The notes beneath the pieces are model-generated. The model saw nothing but the letters and a program-made list of their open reading frames with translations, made no database searches and was not told where the DNA came from. Made by a program: the position numbers and the translations under genes. Below, piece after piece: positions 19,345 to 29,628 of a stretch of 64,000 nucleotides of DNA (position 1 is the stretch's first letter; each line of letters begins with the position of its first letter). This DNA is from Pycnococcus provasolii (lineage: Eukaryota > Chlorophyta > Pseudoscourfieldiophyceae > Pseudoscourfieldiales > Pycnococcaceae), in the NCBI GenBank assembly GCA_938743325.2, contig OW568902.1:186001-250000 (forward strand). Direction: 5' to 3'.

Positions 19345-19564
19345 GACAAGTGAGCCTATCCCATCACATATCAACACGTCGTGTACCCCTAGCTGGTCTC
19401 CCCGCGACGGAACCCCGAGAAAGTAGTTTGGAACGAGGGGGGGTTGTGAGAATCCCGTGCAGGTCCGGCCAATGCGGAGAGGGGCCGGACCCCACCGGGA
19501 AAGGTGGATTCCTCCCCACCGCCCCCCCCCCTTTGCGCCCCCCCCTCTCCCACGCTTGCCGCCC

Positions 19565-21661
19565 ATGGCGCACAGATGGCAAGGGAAGGCTGTGGCCGTG
19601 TGCATCGCGTGCTGCGTCGTGATGCACACAACCACCGCGCAGCTCGTCGGACCGGGGGCCATGGCGCCGCGTACAGGGGGCGCGGGACGACAGCGGTCGT
19701 TCGGGTACGTGCGGGAACCTGCGCTCGGATTCTTCGTCGCAGGATCAGACATCGACGACGTTAATGGCGTGTACTTTCGCGTCGACCCAACAACAGAACC
19801 TTCGGGAAAAGCCACCGGGCACAATTTTCACCTGCTCTACAAAAGCACGAAGAGCAACTGGTTGCTCGGCCTCGCATTTGCACCCGAAGACGGGCGATAC
19901 CAAACCGTGGGAAACATGAATACCGAGGTAGGTTCTTGCACATACTTGCACTCGCTCACACGAACATAAAAAAAACTTCGCAAAACACTTACGTATGAGA
20001 CATAACCTTCAACACTACTACCGAAACAGTGGGTATTTGTCGACGGCCAAGCCGACCGACTCGCGCACGAGGGGGAAACCATCCTTCCCGGTGCGGGAGA
20101 TCGTTGGAAGCATGTCAGGAGACCGTCTCGATTCCATCCCGGGGAATTCGAGCACCACCACGTCGACGAGTCTATGGACAATCTTCCGTGGCAGGTGGTA
20201 GGCATCATGGACGAGGAGAGGCTGCGCCAGCTGTACAACTACCAGCAGCATCAGCTCCGGCTAGTGCGCGACGCACTGCATGCCGGCGAATCGCAGAGAG
20301 CCGCTCTGCCAGCTGGAGGGCGAGCCGCGCACGCGCCGCCCTCCGGCGTTCCAAACCCACCCGAGGCACTGCTTGAGGCGGAGGAGGCGAAAGACTACAA
20401 TGCACGCATCGACGCGCTCGAGGCAGATGCGATTAGGCTCGAAAACGAGGGCATGAGGTTGCCAGGAGCAAACGGCGAGCCAGCGATGTGGACAGCCGCG
20501 ATGAGGCGGCTACAGGCGGCTGAGACTGCGCGGCGAGCGCGAGAGTTTACTCTCGCCCGCAAATTCGTGGAAAAAAGCCGACTTCACTTCTTCCGCTTCG
20601 ACGCAAGTTTCGTGGAGGAGGGAAAGCTCGCGTACGATCAGGGTGACTACCAGGCGGCATTAGCGGCATTCGCACGCGTTCTGGACATCAACCGCAATTT
20701 CGACGGACTTAACGTATGGCTTGTTCGCGCCCGCGCGGCAATTGACCGCCAGAAGCGCCTTGAGGAGGAGGCAGAGCGGCGCGGTGCGAGTGATGCAGTA
20801 TCGCTGGTGGAGAGAGAGACCGCGTTCTGCATCGCGTGGAGGCAGACGGGTGGGTGCATGCCTCATGGCCCTCGTGAGCCTCAGCGTGACATGCCATGCG
20901 ACGCGCGCATTCCAGCTGGAAATAGTGGTTTCTGCGAGTGCCGCACCCATGGTGGCCTTATGGCGCCACAGGCAAACCCGATGACGTGCCAAGGCATGGG
21001 AGTTCGTTGCGACGAGGCGTGCTCAGCCGCATTCCAAGGACGCATGAGCCACCTCCAAGGAACGTCGGAGGCCGACACACTGGTGGCATTCGCGAAACAA
21101 ATGGAAGATAGCATCTCGTCGGCTCGTGCCGAGTCGTTAGCTCGACAAAATTCGCCAAGCGTAGATCTCGTTCGCAAGATGTTGAAGCAGCAATACTATC
21201 TCATCCTTTCCTTGCCCTGCGACTTTACGGCAAAGGAGCTCAAGGTGGCATTTCGAAAAGAGGGCCTCCGTATGCATCCGGACAAGCACGGTGGTTCAAA
21301 CGACGGATTTCAGATCGTATCGCAGGCGCACGACTTGCTCAGTGACGATGAGCGGCGGCGTGCTTTCGACGAGGGTGAAGATCTGCGGACGGATGACGAC
21401 GACAACAACGAGCGCGAGCCATACGTCGTGCGTGTGACAAAGGAGTACTACCCAGATCGATTTGGTTTTCACCCGTTTGGCGATCCTTTCGAGCGCAAGC
21501 GCCAGATCGTGGAACAGGAGCGGAAGCGACGCGAGCTCGACGAGCAACGGCGCAATGCTGCCGCCGCAGCTATCGCGGCTGAGGAGGAGGCTCAGAAAGA
21601 GCGTGAGCGCGAGAGACGTCTCGATGCAATGACGACGGAGCATGATGCAACAGAATTCTAG
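19565..21661 (+). CDS. Secretory-pathway J-domain protein with Cys-rich module (two exons)
   Basis: Exons 19565-19927 and 20030-21661 join in phase 0 across a 102-bp GT-AG intron, giving about 664 residues. ATG 19565 starts a signal peptide (GKAVAVCIACCVV core). Next is an unassigned N-terminal domain that reads across the junction (MNTE then WVFVDGQADRLAHEGETI). A helical TPR-like region follows (FVEEGKLAYDQGDYQAALAA), then a Cys-rich module (CIAWRQTGGC ... SGFCEC ... CDEAC). A J domain with the HPDK tripeptide (LRMHPDKHGGSND) comes next, and an acidic/basic helical tail closes the protein. J domains stimulate Hsp70 ATPase; with a signal peptide the partner would be ER-luminal BiP. The layout recalls TPR plus J co-chaperones such as P58IPK/DNAJC3, but the Cys-rich module is extra. 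The product is probably soluble ER-luminal; no retention signal is seen (ends DATEF). Confidence 0.85.
19928..20029 (+). other. Spliceosomal intron of the J-domain gene
   Basis: The donor gtaggt follows codon GAG, and the acceptor ccgaaacag precedes TGG. Removing 102 bp restores one continuous frame in phase 0, and both sides read as one domain. Confidence 0.85.
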
Positions 21662-22189
21662 GTCTTGCAATTTTACTTTGATTTCTTTTGTAGATCATAA
21701 TGATTCAAAATTATTTTCAAATGACTGTATGTTAGGCCACTTTTCACTGGCGTCTGGCGTAATACCCCGGGACATTGCGCTTGTTGTCGCTGTTGCCATC
21801 GCCATCGCCACCAACCGTGCATCAACACGATGACTGAAGAGTCGCATTTACTACTCTACCTACCACTAGAGTATCTAAAGGAGTACAATTTGTGACGAAA
21901 GGAGCTGTCTTGGAGTTGAAGCTTACAATCGTATTGTATTTACATACACTGTACACAAACACGCACCACTCTGACATATGTTCGACAAAGTCCTCGTCGG
22001 CGTCTTCACCACAAGCATTGATGACACGCGCGTGAAATACGTCCGTCTTCGCCTCTCTTTCCAAGAGCCCTGCACCCGCCTGCTAGCTGAGCGGTCGCAC
22101 CGTACGCGTCGATATCGATTGAATAAAATATTATTACAAATTTGGTAGTATACGCAATGATTGTGTTGCATCATTGCGCGCGTCTCCTC
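21662..22189. other. Convergent 3' region
   Basis: 528 bp between the stop codons of two convergent genes. It is AT-richer than its neighbours and holds both 3' UTRs. No gene or repeat is recognised. Confidence 0.5.
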
Positions 22190-23962
22190 TCAAGATGCAT
22201 GCACGGATTGCTTCTCCGCCTCCTCGCGAAATTCACTGATCAAACTCTTGAGTGCGAAGTTAGGACGCAGCTCCTTGCTGGCTAGTTTCTCGCCAGTCAA
22301 AGGCGAGGTGTCGTGCCGCACAAGCCAACGTTCGATTGCACGACGTTCGTAACTTTGGCCATCTGCACAGACGCACGGATCAAGCATCACCGCAAGCGTA
22401 ATGGGACATATGAACGACTTGTGTGGTTCTGTGTTGGCTGGCCATCCGATATTTGCACTCACTGATGCTTCCCCATCGCCCTTGTCGCGTACCACATCTA
22501 TGGCGACTTTCTCGTCGTCGTCGTCGTCGTCCTCCTCCTCATCATCGTCGTCGTCGTCGTCGTCGACATCATCCGTCAGAGCTGCTTCAACGCTTGCACT
22601 CAATCCGCCGCGTCCACATCTCGCCAGAACGCTTGCTACGATGTCAAACGCGTCATCCTCCCCAATGGCAGGTGCTAGCGGCGCCGCATTGGCGGATATG
22701 GCGGCTGACATTGAGGCACCACCGTGAATGTCAGAGGTGGATGATGTGGCTCCTCTTATGCTGCCGCCGCCACGACCACCACCACTGCCTCCAGCAGATT
22801 CATGGGCTGTGTATGAAGTTGAGGCAGAGCTCCGCCGCGCGGCACGACTGGCCGCGGTCGCAAAGGATCCTACGAAAGGTGCCTGCATGGTCGCGTGCGA
22901 CGTGTCACGCGCCGGCGATACTGGTGCAGGTGGCATGGCAATTCGGCGCGGCATGGGCTCGCCGATTTCACGAGGAGTTGGTGGCCGTCGGTTCCCGTTG
23001 TCCGGACGAGTTGGCGATGCGCCTGCGGAGTCAGACGTCGCCGGCAACGGAGGCAACGCCGCACGCGTTGGCGACGAAGTCAGCGATTCCAGCGCCGTTT
23101 CCTTGTCAGGATCGAGGCTGCCGCCTCGCTCGAAGAAGCCTGCTTCTACGAGAAGTCTCGCTGTGTACGCTTCCATTTCTGCCATTTGCTCTGGACTGTG
23201 CGCGGTGGCGTGCGCAAGTACCGTGGCCGTCGCCTGCGCTGTAGTTGTCGTGCTTGCCGAGCGCATTGCCATCGGCGTGTGGTTTGCGCCACCTGCACCA
23301 CCCTTCTTGCTCTCCTCGCGCTGAAACCATTGAAGCACGCCCTTTGCGCCCTCAAGGAGCACGTCCGGTGGAGGGAACGACATTCGCGTGTTACCGGCGG
23401 CACTCAGCGACGCAAGGCGCGTGAGCTTACCGAACCCGGGCGGTAGAGCTGTGAGTGCGTTGTACTGCACGTTAAGGTGCTGCAACGTCTTACCAAGCAC
23501 GCCTAGCGAAGATGGCAGGCTTGTGATTGTGTTGTCGTTGCACACGAGCGCGCGCAGTGCCGGTTGTCTTGAAACGCACTCTGGCAAGCTGTTCAGCTGG
23601 TTGAAAGCGCAATGCAGCTCACGTAGCTGGTTGAGCATCAGGTGTCCTTCGGTGATCTCCTGGAGGCGATTCCAGTTGGCTGTGAGGCACGTAAGTGCCT
23701 CGCACGCTGCGCGCACCGGCCCGTTTGCATCAAAGATGTCAAGCTCGGCGATGGCGTTGTGGCTGACGTCCACCGTGTGAACTTGCGGTGCAACCTGAGG
23801 TAAGGTTGTCAGGTTCCTGCGCGTGCATATGAGCTGGTTCGTCGATTCGCCGTTACAACTGTGATCGCTGCTGGCAAAGTTGTCGTCGTCGGCGTCGCCT
23901 ATTGTGTTCGTGAGCGCGTGCGCAGCGTGCAGCTGCGCAAGCAGTCGCGAGCGCGCCGGCAT
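22190..23962 (-). CDS. LRR plus U-box protein, candidate E3 ubiquitin ligase
   Basis: 590 residues. Residues about 45-215 hold five or six leucine-rich repeats of the SDS22/Shoc2-like short type (LRELHCAFNQLNSLPECV, LQHLNVQYNALTALPPGF). A Ser/Ala/Pro-rich linker follows, then a run of Asp and Glu near 475-495 encoded by a gtc/atc trinucleotide tract. The C-terminal U-box (about 510-580) reads FICPITLAVMLDPC, then DGQSYERRAIERWL, then SPLTGEKL, matching the canonical E2-binding fold. It should transfer ubiquitin to a partner chosen by the LRRs, in the cytosol or nucleus. The N-terminal LRR with C-terminal U-box arrangement is uncommon. A 5.6-kb transposon sits only 142 bp upstream of its ATG and may have displaced its promoter. 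Confidence 0.88.
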   Translation of the reverse strand: MPARSRLLAQLHAAHALTNTIGDADDDNFASSDHSCNGESTNQLICTRRNLTTLPQVAPQVHTVDVSHNAIAELDIFDANGPVRAACEALTCLTANWNRLQEITEGHLMLNQLRELHCAFNQLNSLPECVSRQPALRALVCNDNTITSLPSSLGVLGKTLQHLNVQYNALTALPPGFGKLTRLASLSAAGNTRMSFPPPDVLLEGAKGVLQWFQREESKKGGAGGANHTPMAMRSASTTTTAQATATVLAHATAHSPEQMAEMEAYTARLLVEAGFFERGGSLDPDKETALESLTSSPTRAALPPLPATSDSAGASPTRPDNGNRRPPTPREIGEPMPRRIAMPPAPVSPARDTSHATMQAPFVGSFATAASRAARRSSASTSYTAHESAGGSGGGRGGGSIRGATSSTSDIHGGASMSAAISANAAPLAPAIGEDDAFDIVASVLARCGRGGLSASVEAALTDDVDDDDDDDDEEEDDDDDDEKVAIDVVRDKGDGEASVSANIGWPANTEPHKSFICPITLAVMLDPCVCADGQSYERRAIERWLVRHDTSPLTGEKLASKELRPNFALKSLISEFREEAEKQSVHAS

Positions 23963-24104
23963 GCCTCCTCAGCGCACGATCCACGTGGTGCCGGTGGCGC
24001 AAGGCGGACGTTGGCGGTGCACGAGGCGCAATGATCATGCGTGACGTCACGCAGAGGTCGTCGGGCCCCGGGAGCGTTGCGGCCCCTCGCCCGTCCCCGC
24101 TAAC

Positions 24105-24176
24105 CAAGGGCATATTAACGTATGGGCCGGTCACTCCCGTTGGGCCCCGTTGAAGCAAGGCCAGGGAACCGGGGTT
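24105..24176 (+). repeat. Left terminal inverted repeat of the P-like transposon
   Basis: 72 bp: a 33-bp outer block identical to the right end, an 11-bp non-matching spacer, and a 28-bp inner block (24149-24176) identical to the right end. Confidence 0.92.
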
Positions 24177-24443
24177 AGCGGATTTTGTTTGTACCCTAAT
24201 CTGTTTGGCCAGCCCCGTCATTCTCCTCCGACAATGGCGGGTCAACAGGTGCGTGGCTCTTACATTTCTCAGGGTTGTGAACAATCTGCCTATGAAAATC
24301 ACATTCCGTTCTATCAGAAATGTCCGTACCTGTGTGTTGAACACGCGTGCAAAGTTTGGGCCAGGGTTTATAGATAGAGTTTTTGTTTTTTTGATCTAAC
24401 ATAAACTCATCCACACACGACAACTTACACATAGAACCTTGAC

Positions 24444-24829
24444 ATGGCCTCGCAGACTGCCGCTCGCGGCGAACCCGCCACAGGCCAGCAAAAAGTACCA
24501 ACTGTTAGCACAAAGGAGACATCGAACTTGCCAAATAGCCTTTCAAAGGACGCCGACATGGCCTCGCAGACTGCCGCTCGCGGCGAACCCGCCACAGGCC
24601 AGCAAAAAGTACCAACCGTTAGCACAAAGGAGACATCGAACTTGCCAAATAGCCTTTCAAAGGACGCCGACATGGCCTCGCAGACTGCCGCTCGCGGCGA
24701 ACCCGCCACAGGCCAGCAAAAAGTACCAACCGTCAGCACAAAGGAGACATCGAACTTGCCAAATAGCCTTTCAAAGGACGCCGACATGGCCTCGCAGACT
24801 GCCGCTCGCGGCGAACCCGCCACAGGCCA
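24444..24829 (+). repeat. 114-bp tandem repeat in the transposase N-terminus
   Basis: Units start at 24444, 24558, 24672 and 24786, with the last one partial. Each encodes 38 residues beginning MASQTAARGEPATGQQ, and each begins with an in-frame ATG. Differences between copies are only one or two bases, so the expansion is recent. Confidence 0.92.
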
Positions 24830-27212
24830 CCTCTACTCTCGTACCGGTGATGTATTATCGCCCTTACATTCGTCCAAAGTACTTCAACCGTTTCATAAAT
24901 TTGCACAGGAAAAAAAAGGCATGAAACGTACAAGGGTGGCAAATACCTGCGCAAAAGCGAGGGCAGCCTTAACAGGGAAGGAAGCGGCCGCAGTTGAGGC
25001 TTCGAGAACGTCGCACTTACCAGAAGAAGCACGGGTGTCATCCATGGCACAACGCAAAAAAAGGAAGTCGTCGTGCTCAGGGTTCACAGAGAATGATGTA
25101 CAACCTGAAAAGAGGAGAGCATGGAGAAGCGTCGTTGTCGATTCTTTACGCGCGAACATTTCAGACTTTGTCGAAGAAGGTGGTCAAACGCCTGTGCTCG
25201 ACGAGGCGCTTGGCATGCGCGTGTCAAGCGCTTCGGGTGTCACAGCCTTACACGCGTGTGGCGGACTGGGACTTGTTCAACATAACGCCAAGCGGTGTGA
25301 GGCCTGCAATGCTCATCGCAGTCGGGTGTGGAAAGCAGTCGCCTCGCGCGAAGAACATCTGCGAAACGGTGCACCAAGTAATGCGTCTAAGAAAGTGATA
25401 GCACGGGAACCGTTGCTCGCCGAAGCAGCTCTTAACGAGCAAGCTACTCATAGAAAAACATTATTGCAACAGCACCGTCGAGCGCTCATCGCACAACATC
25501 GAAAGGACACTGGAGTCGAAGTATCTGACGACGCGAATATCGTCGCGGTTCTTCGCGCGGCGAACCCAGTCTTCATCAAAAAGCACAGTGACAACCATGA
25601 TTTCATGGACATTTGGAATGAAATTATGGAGATGACATCGGTACCCGGAAACGTTCGCCGGTACAGCCGTCCGGTGCTTGAGTATGCCTGCTTGCTCTCG
25701 CACGATAAGCATTACGACCTCGTCAGGTTGTTGATGCCCGGATTGCCGTCACCAAGCACGCTGCGGCGTCATAAGTCGCGAGTCGCAGGGAAGGCAAGCA
25801 AGTCAGGCGTTCTTGACGAAGTTTTGGATGAGATGGCACGACAGCAAACGAGCCGCGAGAATTCGACTCGATCCAAGCAGGTGAACGGGCATACACGGCG
25901 TTTGGCACTGTGTGGCGACGACATGATAACGAGACGCAGTTTTCAGTTCACATCCACAGGTGCCTTCGTAGGCCTTGCCAACGAAATCCGGGAGCCAGAC
26001 GTTGTGTTGCGCATGTTCGCAAAACATTGCAAGTCAGCATTGAACGACACGCCGTCTATCGATCGCACTCAGCCGGAGCTCGCGAGTAGGCACTTCGTCG
26101 TATATTGCACTACAATTGACGCGCGAGAAAAGCTTCAGTACCTCGTCGCGAAAGTCAATTGGGGGTCGATCAAGGCTCATCTGACATACGCTTTAATCAT
26201 GGAAATCATCATAAAGTTGGCAGAACGAAACTTTGTCGTGGCTTCAGTATGCATGGACGGGTCAGCGGACAACCGCGCCACTATGGAGGCGCTCGCAACC
26301 ATGACAGTGGACGAGTGCATCACACCTGAAGAAGTCCACCGCCTTAAGCTCCAACAGTTCGCCAAGTTGAAGGTCGCCATTCGGCATCCAGTATGGGATT
26401 CTCCTATAGTTCTTATCGGAGACATGCCCCACGCGGTTAAAAAAATAAGAAATAACATGGAACGTTCAGACGCGGATACTAGTGAGTGGTCTATGAAGCT
26501 CAATGGATTCCCGGTCACTTTGAAGACGATTGAAACTGCATGGAAGATGTACGGAGGAGGAGGCTCAGTTACAACTCTCCGAGTGAATAAGTTAAGTCCC
26601 GAGTGCTTTGAGTTAACTCCTAGCTCAAGGCTTCGTGTGGATCTGGCAATGCGAGTACTATCAAAATCAGTTTCTCACATGTGTTCAGATTTGGTCGCGC
26701 AAAAGTCAGAATGTGCTTGTCTCCAAGGTGTCGTAGAACTGTCTAGGACTGTGAATCGTCTTGTTGACATATGCAATTCAAGATATGGAACGATGTATTC
26801 TCCGTACGATCCAAGAATATCAGAATTGGCTGGCATACTCGTGTGGTTCAAGAACTGGAAGGGCACCTCCAAGGCTGTCGAATTTCTCACAGTGGAGTGT
26901 TGGACTGACATGCAATACCTCATTCTAGGTTCAGTGGTAATGTGTTTGACGCATTTGGATGAGAATGAATGGCGAACCATATCTCTGCGGCGTATCACCA
27001 ATCAAGATGTGGCTGAAAACCATTTCAATAATTGCCGGTACGGGTCGTCGGCAGGTGGCGGAAGCGCGCCAACGACGATGCAAGCGGATGCTTCAGCCGT
27101 CGTGGCGAATGCCATTAGAGCTGCTTCACAAGAATCATCTCGACGTGGGAACTGTGAACGAAGCGAGGTGTCGCTCGTCGATCCGCTGCCACCACCACCG
27201 CCACCTTTGTAG
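24444..27212 (+). CDS. P-superfamily transposase (THAP9/P-like)
   Basis: 922 residues in one frame. Residues 1-130 are three full and one partial 38-residue repeats. A basic, possibly nuclear-targeting and DNA-binding region follows (about 155-220), with a CxxC pair near 285 (RCEACNAH). The RNase H-like catalytic core has the family landmarks: CGDDMITRRSF with FTSTGAFVGL (about 490), CMDGSADNRA (about 604), GDMPHAVKKIRNNM (about 658, equivalent to the P-family D-P-H-x-x-K-x-x-R-N stretch) and TNQDVAENHF (about 852, equivalent to the T-Q-D-x-x-E-N-x-F motif near the C-terminus). It should excise and insert its element. A canonical N-terminal THAP finger (C2CH) is not obvious. The frame is intact, so the protein may be functional. 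It ends in a poly-Pro tract. Confidence 0.85.
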   Translation: MASQTAARGEPATGQQKVPTVSTKETSNLPNSLSKDADMASQTAARGEPATGQQKVPTVSTKETSNLPNSLSKDADMASQTAARGEPATGQQKVPTVSTKETSNLPNSLSKDADMASQTAARGEPATGHLYSRTGDVLSPLHSSKVLQPFHKFAQEKKGMKRTRVANTCAKARAALTGKEAAAVEASRTSHLPEEARVSSMAQRKKRKSSCSGFTENDVQPEKRRAWRSVVVDSLRANISDFVEEGGQTPVLDEALGMRVSSASGVTALHACGGLGLVQHNAKRCEACNAHRSRVWKAVASREEHLRNGAPSNASKKVIAREPLLAEAALNEQATHRKTLLQQHRRALIAQHRKDTGVEVSDDANIVAVLRAANPVFIKKHSDNHDFMDIWNEIMEMTSVPGNVRRYSRPVLEYACLLSHDKHYDLVRLLMPGLPSPSTLRRHKSRVAGKASKSGVLDEVLDEMARQQTSRENSTRSKQVNGHTRRLALCGDDMITRRSFQFTSTGAFVGLANEIREPDVVLRMFAKHCKSALNDTPSIDRTQPELASRHFVVYCTTIDAREKLQYLVAKVNWGSIKAHLTYALIMEIIIKLAERNFVVASVCMDGSADNRATMEALATMTVDECITPEEVHRLKLQQFAKLKVAIRHPVWDSPIVLIGDMPHAVKKIRNNMERSDADTSEWSMKLNGFPVTLKTIETAWKMYGGGGSVTTLRVNKLSPECFELTPSSRLRVDLAMRVLSKSVSHMCSDLVAQKSECACLQGVVELSRTVNRLVDICNSRYGTMYSPYDPRISELAGILVWFKNWKGTSKAVEFLTVECWTDMQYLILGSVVMCLTHLDENEWRTISLRRITNQDVAENHFNNCRYGSSAGGGSAPTTMQADASAVVANAIRAASQESSRRGNCERSEVSLVDPLPPPPPPL

Positions 27213-27251
27213 CCCATCTGCTACGCGCCTTGCAATCAGCCGTCTCACTCG

Positions 27252-27274
27252 TCACTCGTCATCGTCATCGTCAC

Positions 27275-27305
<31 letters not shown>

Positions 27306-29045
27306 ATCTAGAAGTGCAACCTCATCGTCGACATCGTCGAGAAGGTCTTCGAATGTGCTCTCGAAGCCGTCAAGAGCGTCCTCCTCAGATGCGTTTGGTT
27401 CCGCAGATGTCGCAAGAGTGCGAGGTGCCGCCGATGCGTTTGGTTCCGCAGATGTCGCAAGAGTGCGAGGTGCCGCCGATGCGTTTGGTTCCGCAGATGT
27501 CGCAAGAGTGCGAGGTGCCGCCGATGCGTTTGGTTCCGCAGATGTCGCAAGAGTGCGAGGTGCCGCCGATGCGTTTGGTTCCGCAGATGTCGCAAGAGTG
27601 CGAGATGCCGCCGATGCGTTTGGTTCCGCAGATGTCGCAAGAGTGCGAGGTGCCGCCGATGCGTTTGGTTCCGCAGATGTCGCAAGAGTGCGAGGTGCCG
27701 CCGATGCATCCGTTCTCGCAGGGGTGCGATGTGCTGCGGATCGAGGCCTGTGATCGGGATTCGATGGCGACGCGACGAGGGAACGGGCGCTGTCACTCAC
27801 GCGCTTACTCTTTGTGGAAGCTGCCGCCAATTTTTGACGCGTAGCCAGGGCCTCTTGTTGGTCTTTGCGCCTATACAAGGCGCGAAGCTGAGTCGCGAGG
27901 TCATTGCCTCTACACTTGAGAAATGCTGTAACGATTCTCTCTTCCATTAACACCGCAGACTCTCTGAGCGACGATAATAGCACATTCCCGTCGACTAATC
28001 CTAGCTCGACCGTAGTCTTGACCACAGATGACCAATACTCAGAAAATGTTGTAGACTTCAAAATGCTGTCTCGTAACTCGTTTAACCCGTTTGTTCTTAT
28101 GACCAGGATTGAACTTTTGAATGCCCGCTCCACGACGACTTCTATGCGTCGAATAAACGCGAAAAGTTGTTCCGATGCGCAGATAAGTGCGTTGTGTCTG
28201 CGCTGCCGACGGAGGACGGCCCCCGTAGGCAGGCCAGCAGCTTTCGCGTCATCATGCACGCACGTGTTGTGGACAACCCAGACGCTCACAAATGCATCGT
28301 TGTTTTTGTGAGCACGTGTTAGTTCTTTCGACACAAGCCAGCCTGATATGTAATATAGAACACTATCTGCGCGGAGTTCTTGATACAACGAGTCGTCCGG
28401 GACTAGGTCGTAAACAACATTGTCTGTCTGAAACGCTAACTTATTCCATTCAAAGTTGAGCTGTTGGTCCAACTGAACGGCCATCAAAAGCGCGACGCTC
28501 CTAGCAACTTTAACCTTAGCCAGTGCAGCCACAACGAGTTCACGAAACGGAAATAAAGTATCTGCTACTTTTTTATTTCTCCTCAGCGCACACGAGCTAA
28601 TCTGACGGAGAGATGTTGCAGCGCACTCCGACGTGATATCGCAGATTTGTTCTAGCCGATCACGGATGTGCTTGGCCAGTTCGTCGTATAGAGTATCAGG
28701 CCATTGCGCGTTGTCTCCACAAGCTCTGTATTTCCTAACCCGTTCCGTTTGATAAAGACACGCAGTGGTTGACTTGAGGTCGCGACTCAGTTTGTCTCTA
28801 TCGATTATCAGCTTTTGTGCGCGTGGGCATGTGGCAAGCTGGCGCGCGTCACGCCAATTTCTTAGACAACGCGACACCTGATCACCGTTCAAGTCGTGCT
28901 TCTCCATGATGGCGTCGAGTTCGGGCACAGTGCCCTCTCGGGGCCTCTGCCCGTGCAGCATGTTCCGGCCGGCGAAGAAACCTTCCAACTCTGACCTTGC
29001 CGTGGGTGACATTGCCGGCTTCTTCTGACGATTGGAGTACGCCAT
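27252..29045 (-). CDS. Second transposon gene: homeodomain-like N-terminus, tandem repeats, acidic tail
   Basis: 597 residues from ATG 29045; the open frame extends to 29273 but MAYSNRQKKPAMSPTARSEL fits a domain start. Residues about 12-70 read like a homeodomain-type helix-turn-helix: LEGFF, a spaced ELDAIMEKHDLNGDQVSRCL, then RNWRDAR in place of the usual W-F-x-N-x-R recognition helix. The middle (100-430) is helical and unrecognised. Then come seven copies of a 15-residue repeat (SAAPRTLATSAEPNA) and a C-terminal poly-Asp run. It lies convergent to the transposase inside the same inverted repeats, so it is probably part of the element rather than a host gene. A DNA-binding accessory or regulator of transposition is an inference. 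Classical Drosophila P elements have no such second gene. Confidence 0.72.
27388..27702 (-). repeat. 45-bp tandem repeat (7 units) in the second transposon gene
   Basis: Exact 45-bp period, units starting at 27388, 27433, 27478 and so on to 27658, almost identical, followed by a diverged partial unit. In frame it gives a 15-residue repeat. Next to it, 27252-27310, a (gtcatc)n microsatellite encodes the acidic tail. Confidence 0.92.
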
Positions 29046-29298
29046 GATGGGACGTATGGCCTTCTGATGTAAGGGAACTTGCAGAGGGGAAGGTGGACAC
29101 GCGCCTGCAAGGTGCGTGTCTCCTGGAACGCCATGCTGGAACCTGGAACTGTGACAACGGACAAAAAAGCGAAGGGAACCCGTCCACCTGGACCTGAGTG
29201 GCAGTAGCAGGGGATCCCTCGCAGAACCAGTTTGGATGCACCTGTTTGGTGCTTGCAACAAGGGGAAATACACAAGCCAAACCTCTAGCCCTAGCCCT

Positions 29299-29580
29299 AA
29301 CCCAGTCGGAGGTTAGGTAAAATGTACCACCTTCTCTAGCTTGGCAAAAACAAGCCATGCCCTTGTAGTTTTTCTGGCAAGGTGTGCTCGTAGGGTGGGC
29401 ATCCTGAAAAACAAGATTGCCGCCTTGGGAGCAGGAATGTTAATAACCCAGTCGGAGGTTTGGCAAACTGTACCAGCTCGCAAGCTTGGCAGATCCAACC
29501 AACACCCTTGTACATACTGGGACAAGCTGTGCTCCCAGAGTGGGCAATCGTGACAAAAACTGGACAAAATATAGGAGGAA
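29299..29580. repeat. Imperfect subterminal direct duplication in the P-like transposon
   Basis: Blocks starting with cccagtcggaggtt at 29301 and 29447 (offset 146 bp) share order and spacing of further short matches: agcttggcaa, cccttgta, gtgctc and gtgggca. Subterminal repeats often serve as transposase-binding sites. Confidence 0.7.
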
Positions 29581-29628
29581 ACTGCTCGCGTTTCCCCTTG
29601 CTTGCGATAACCCTTATTAGATGGGGCA

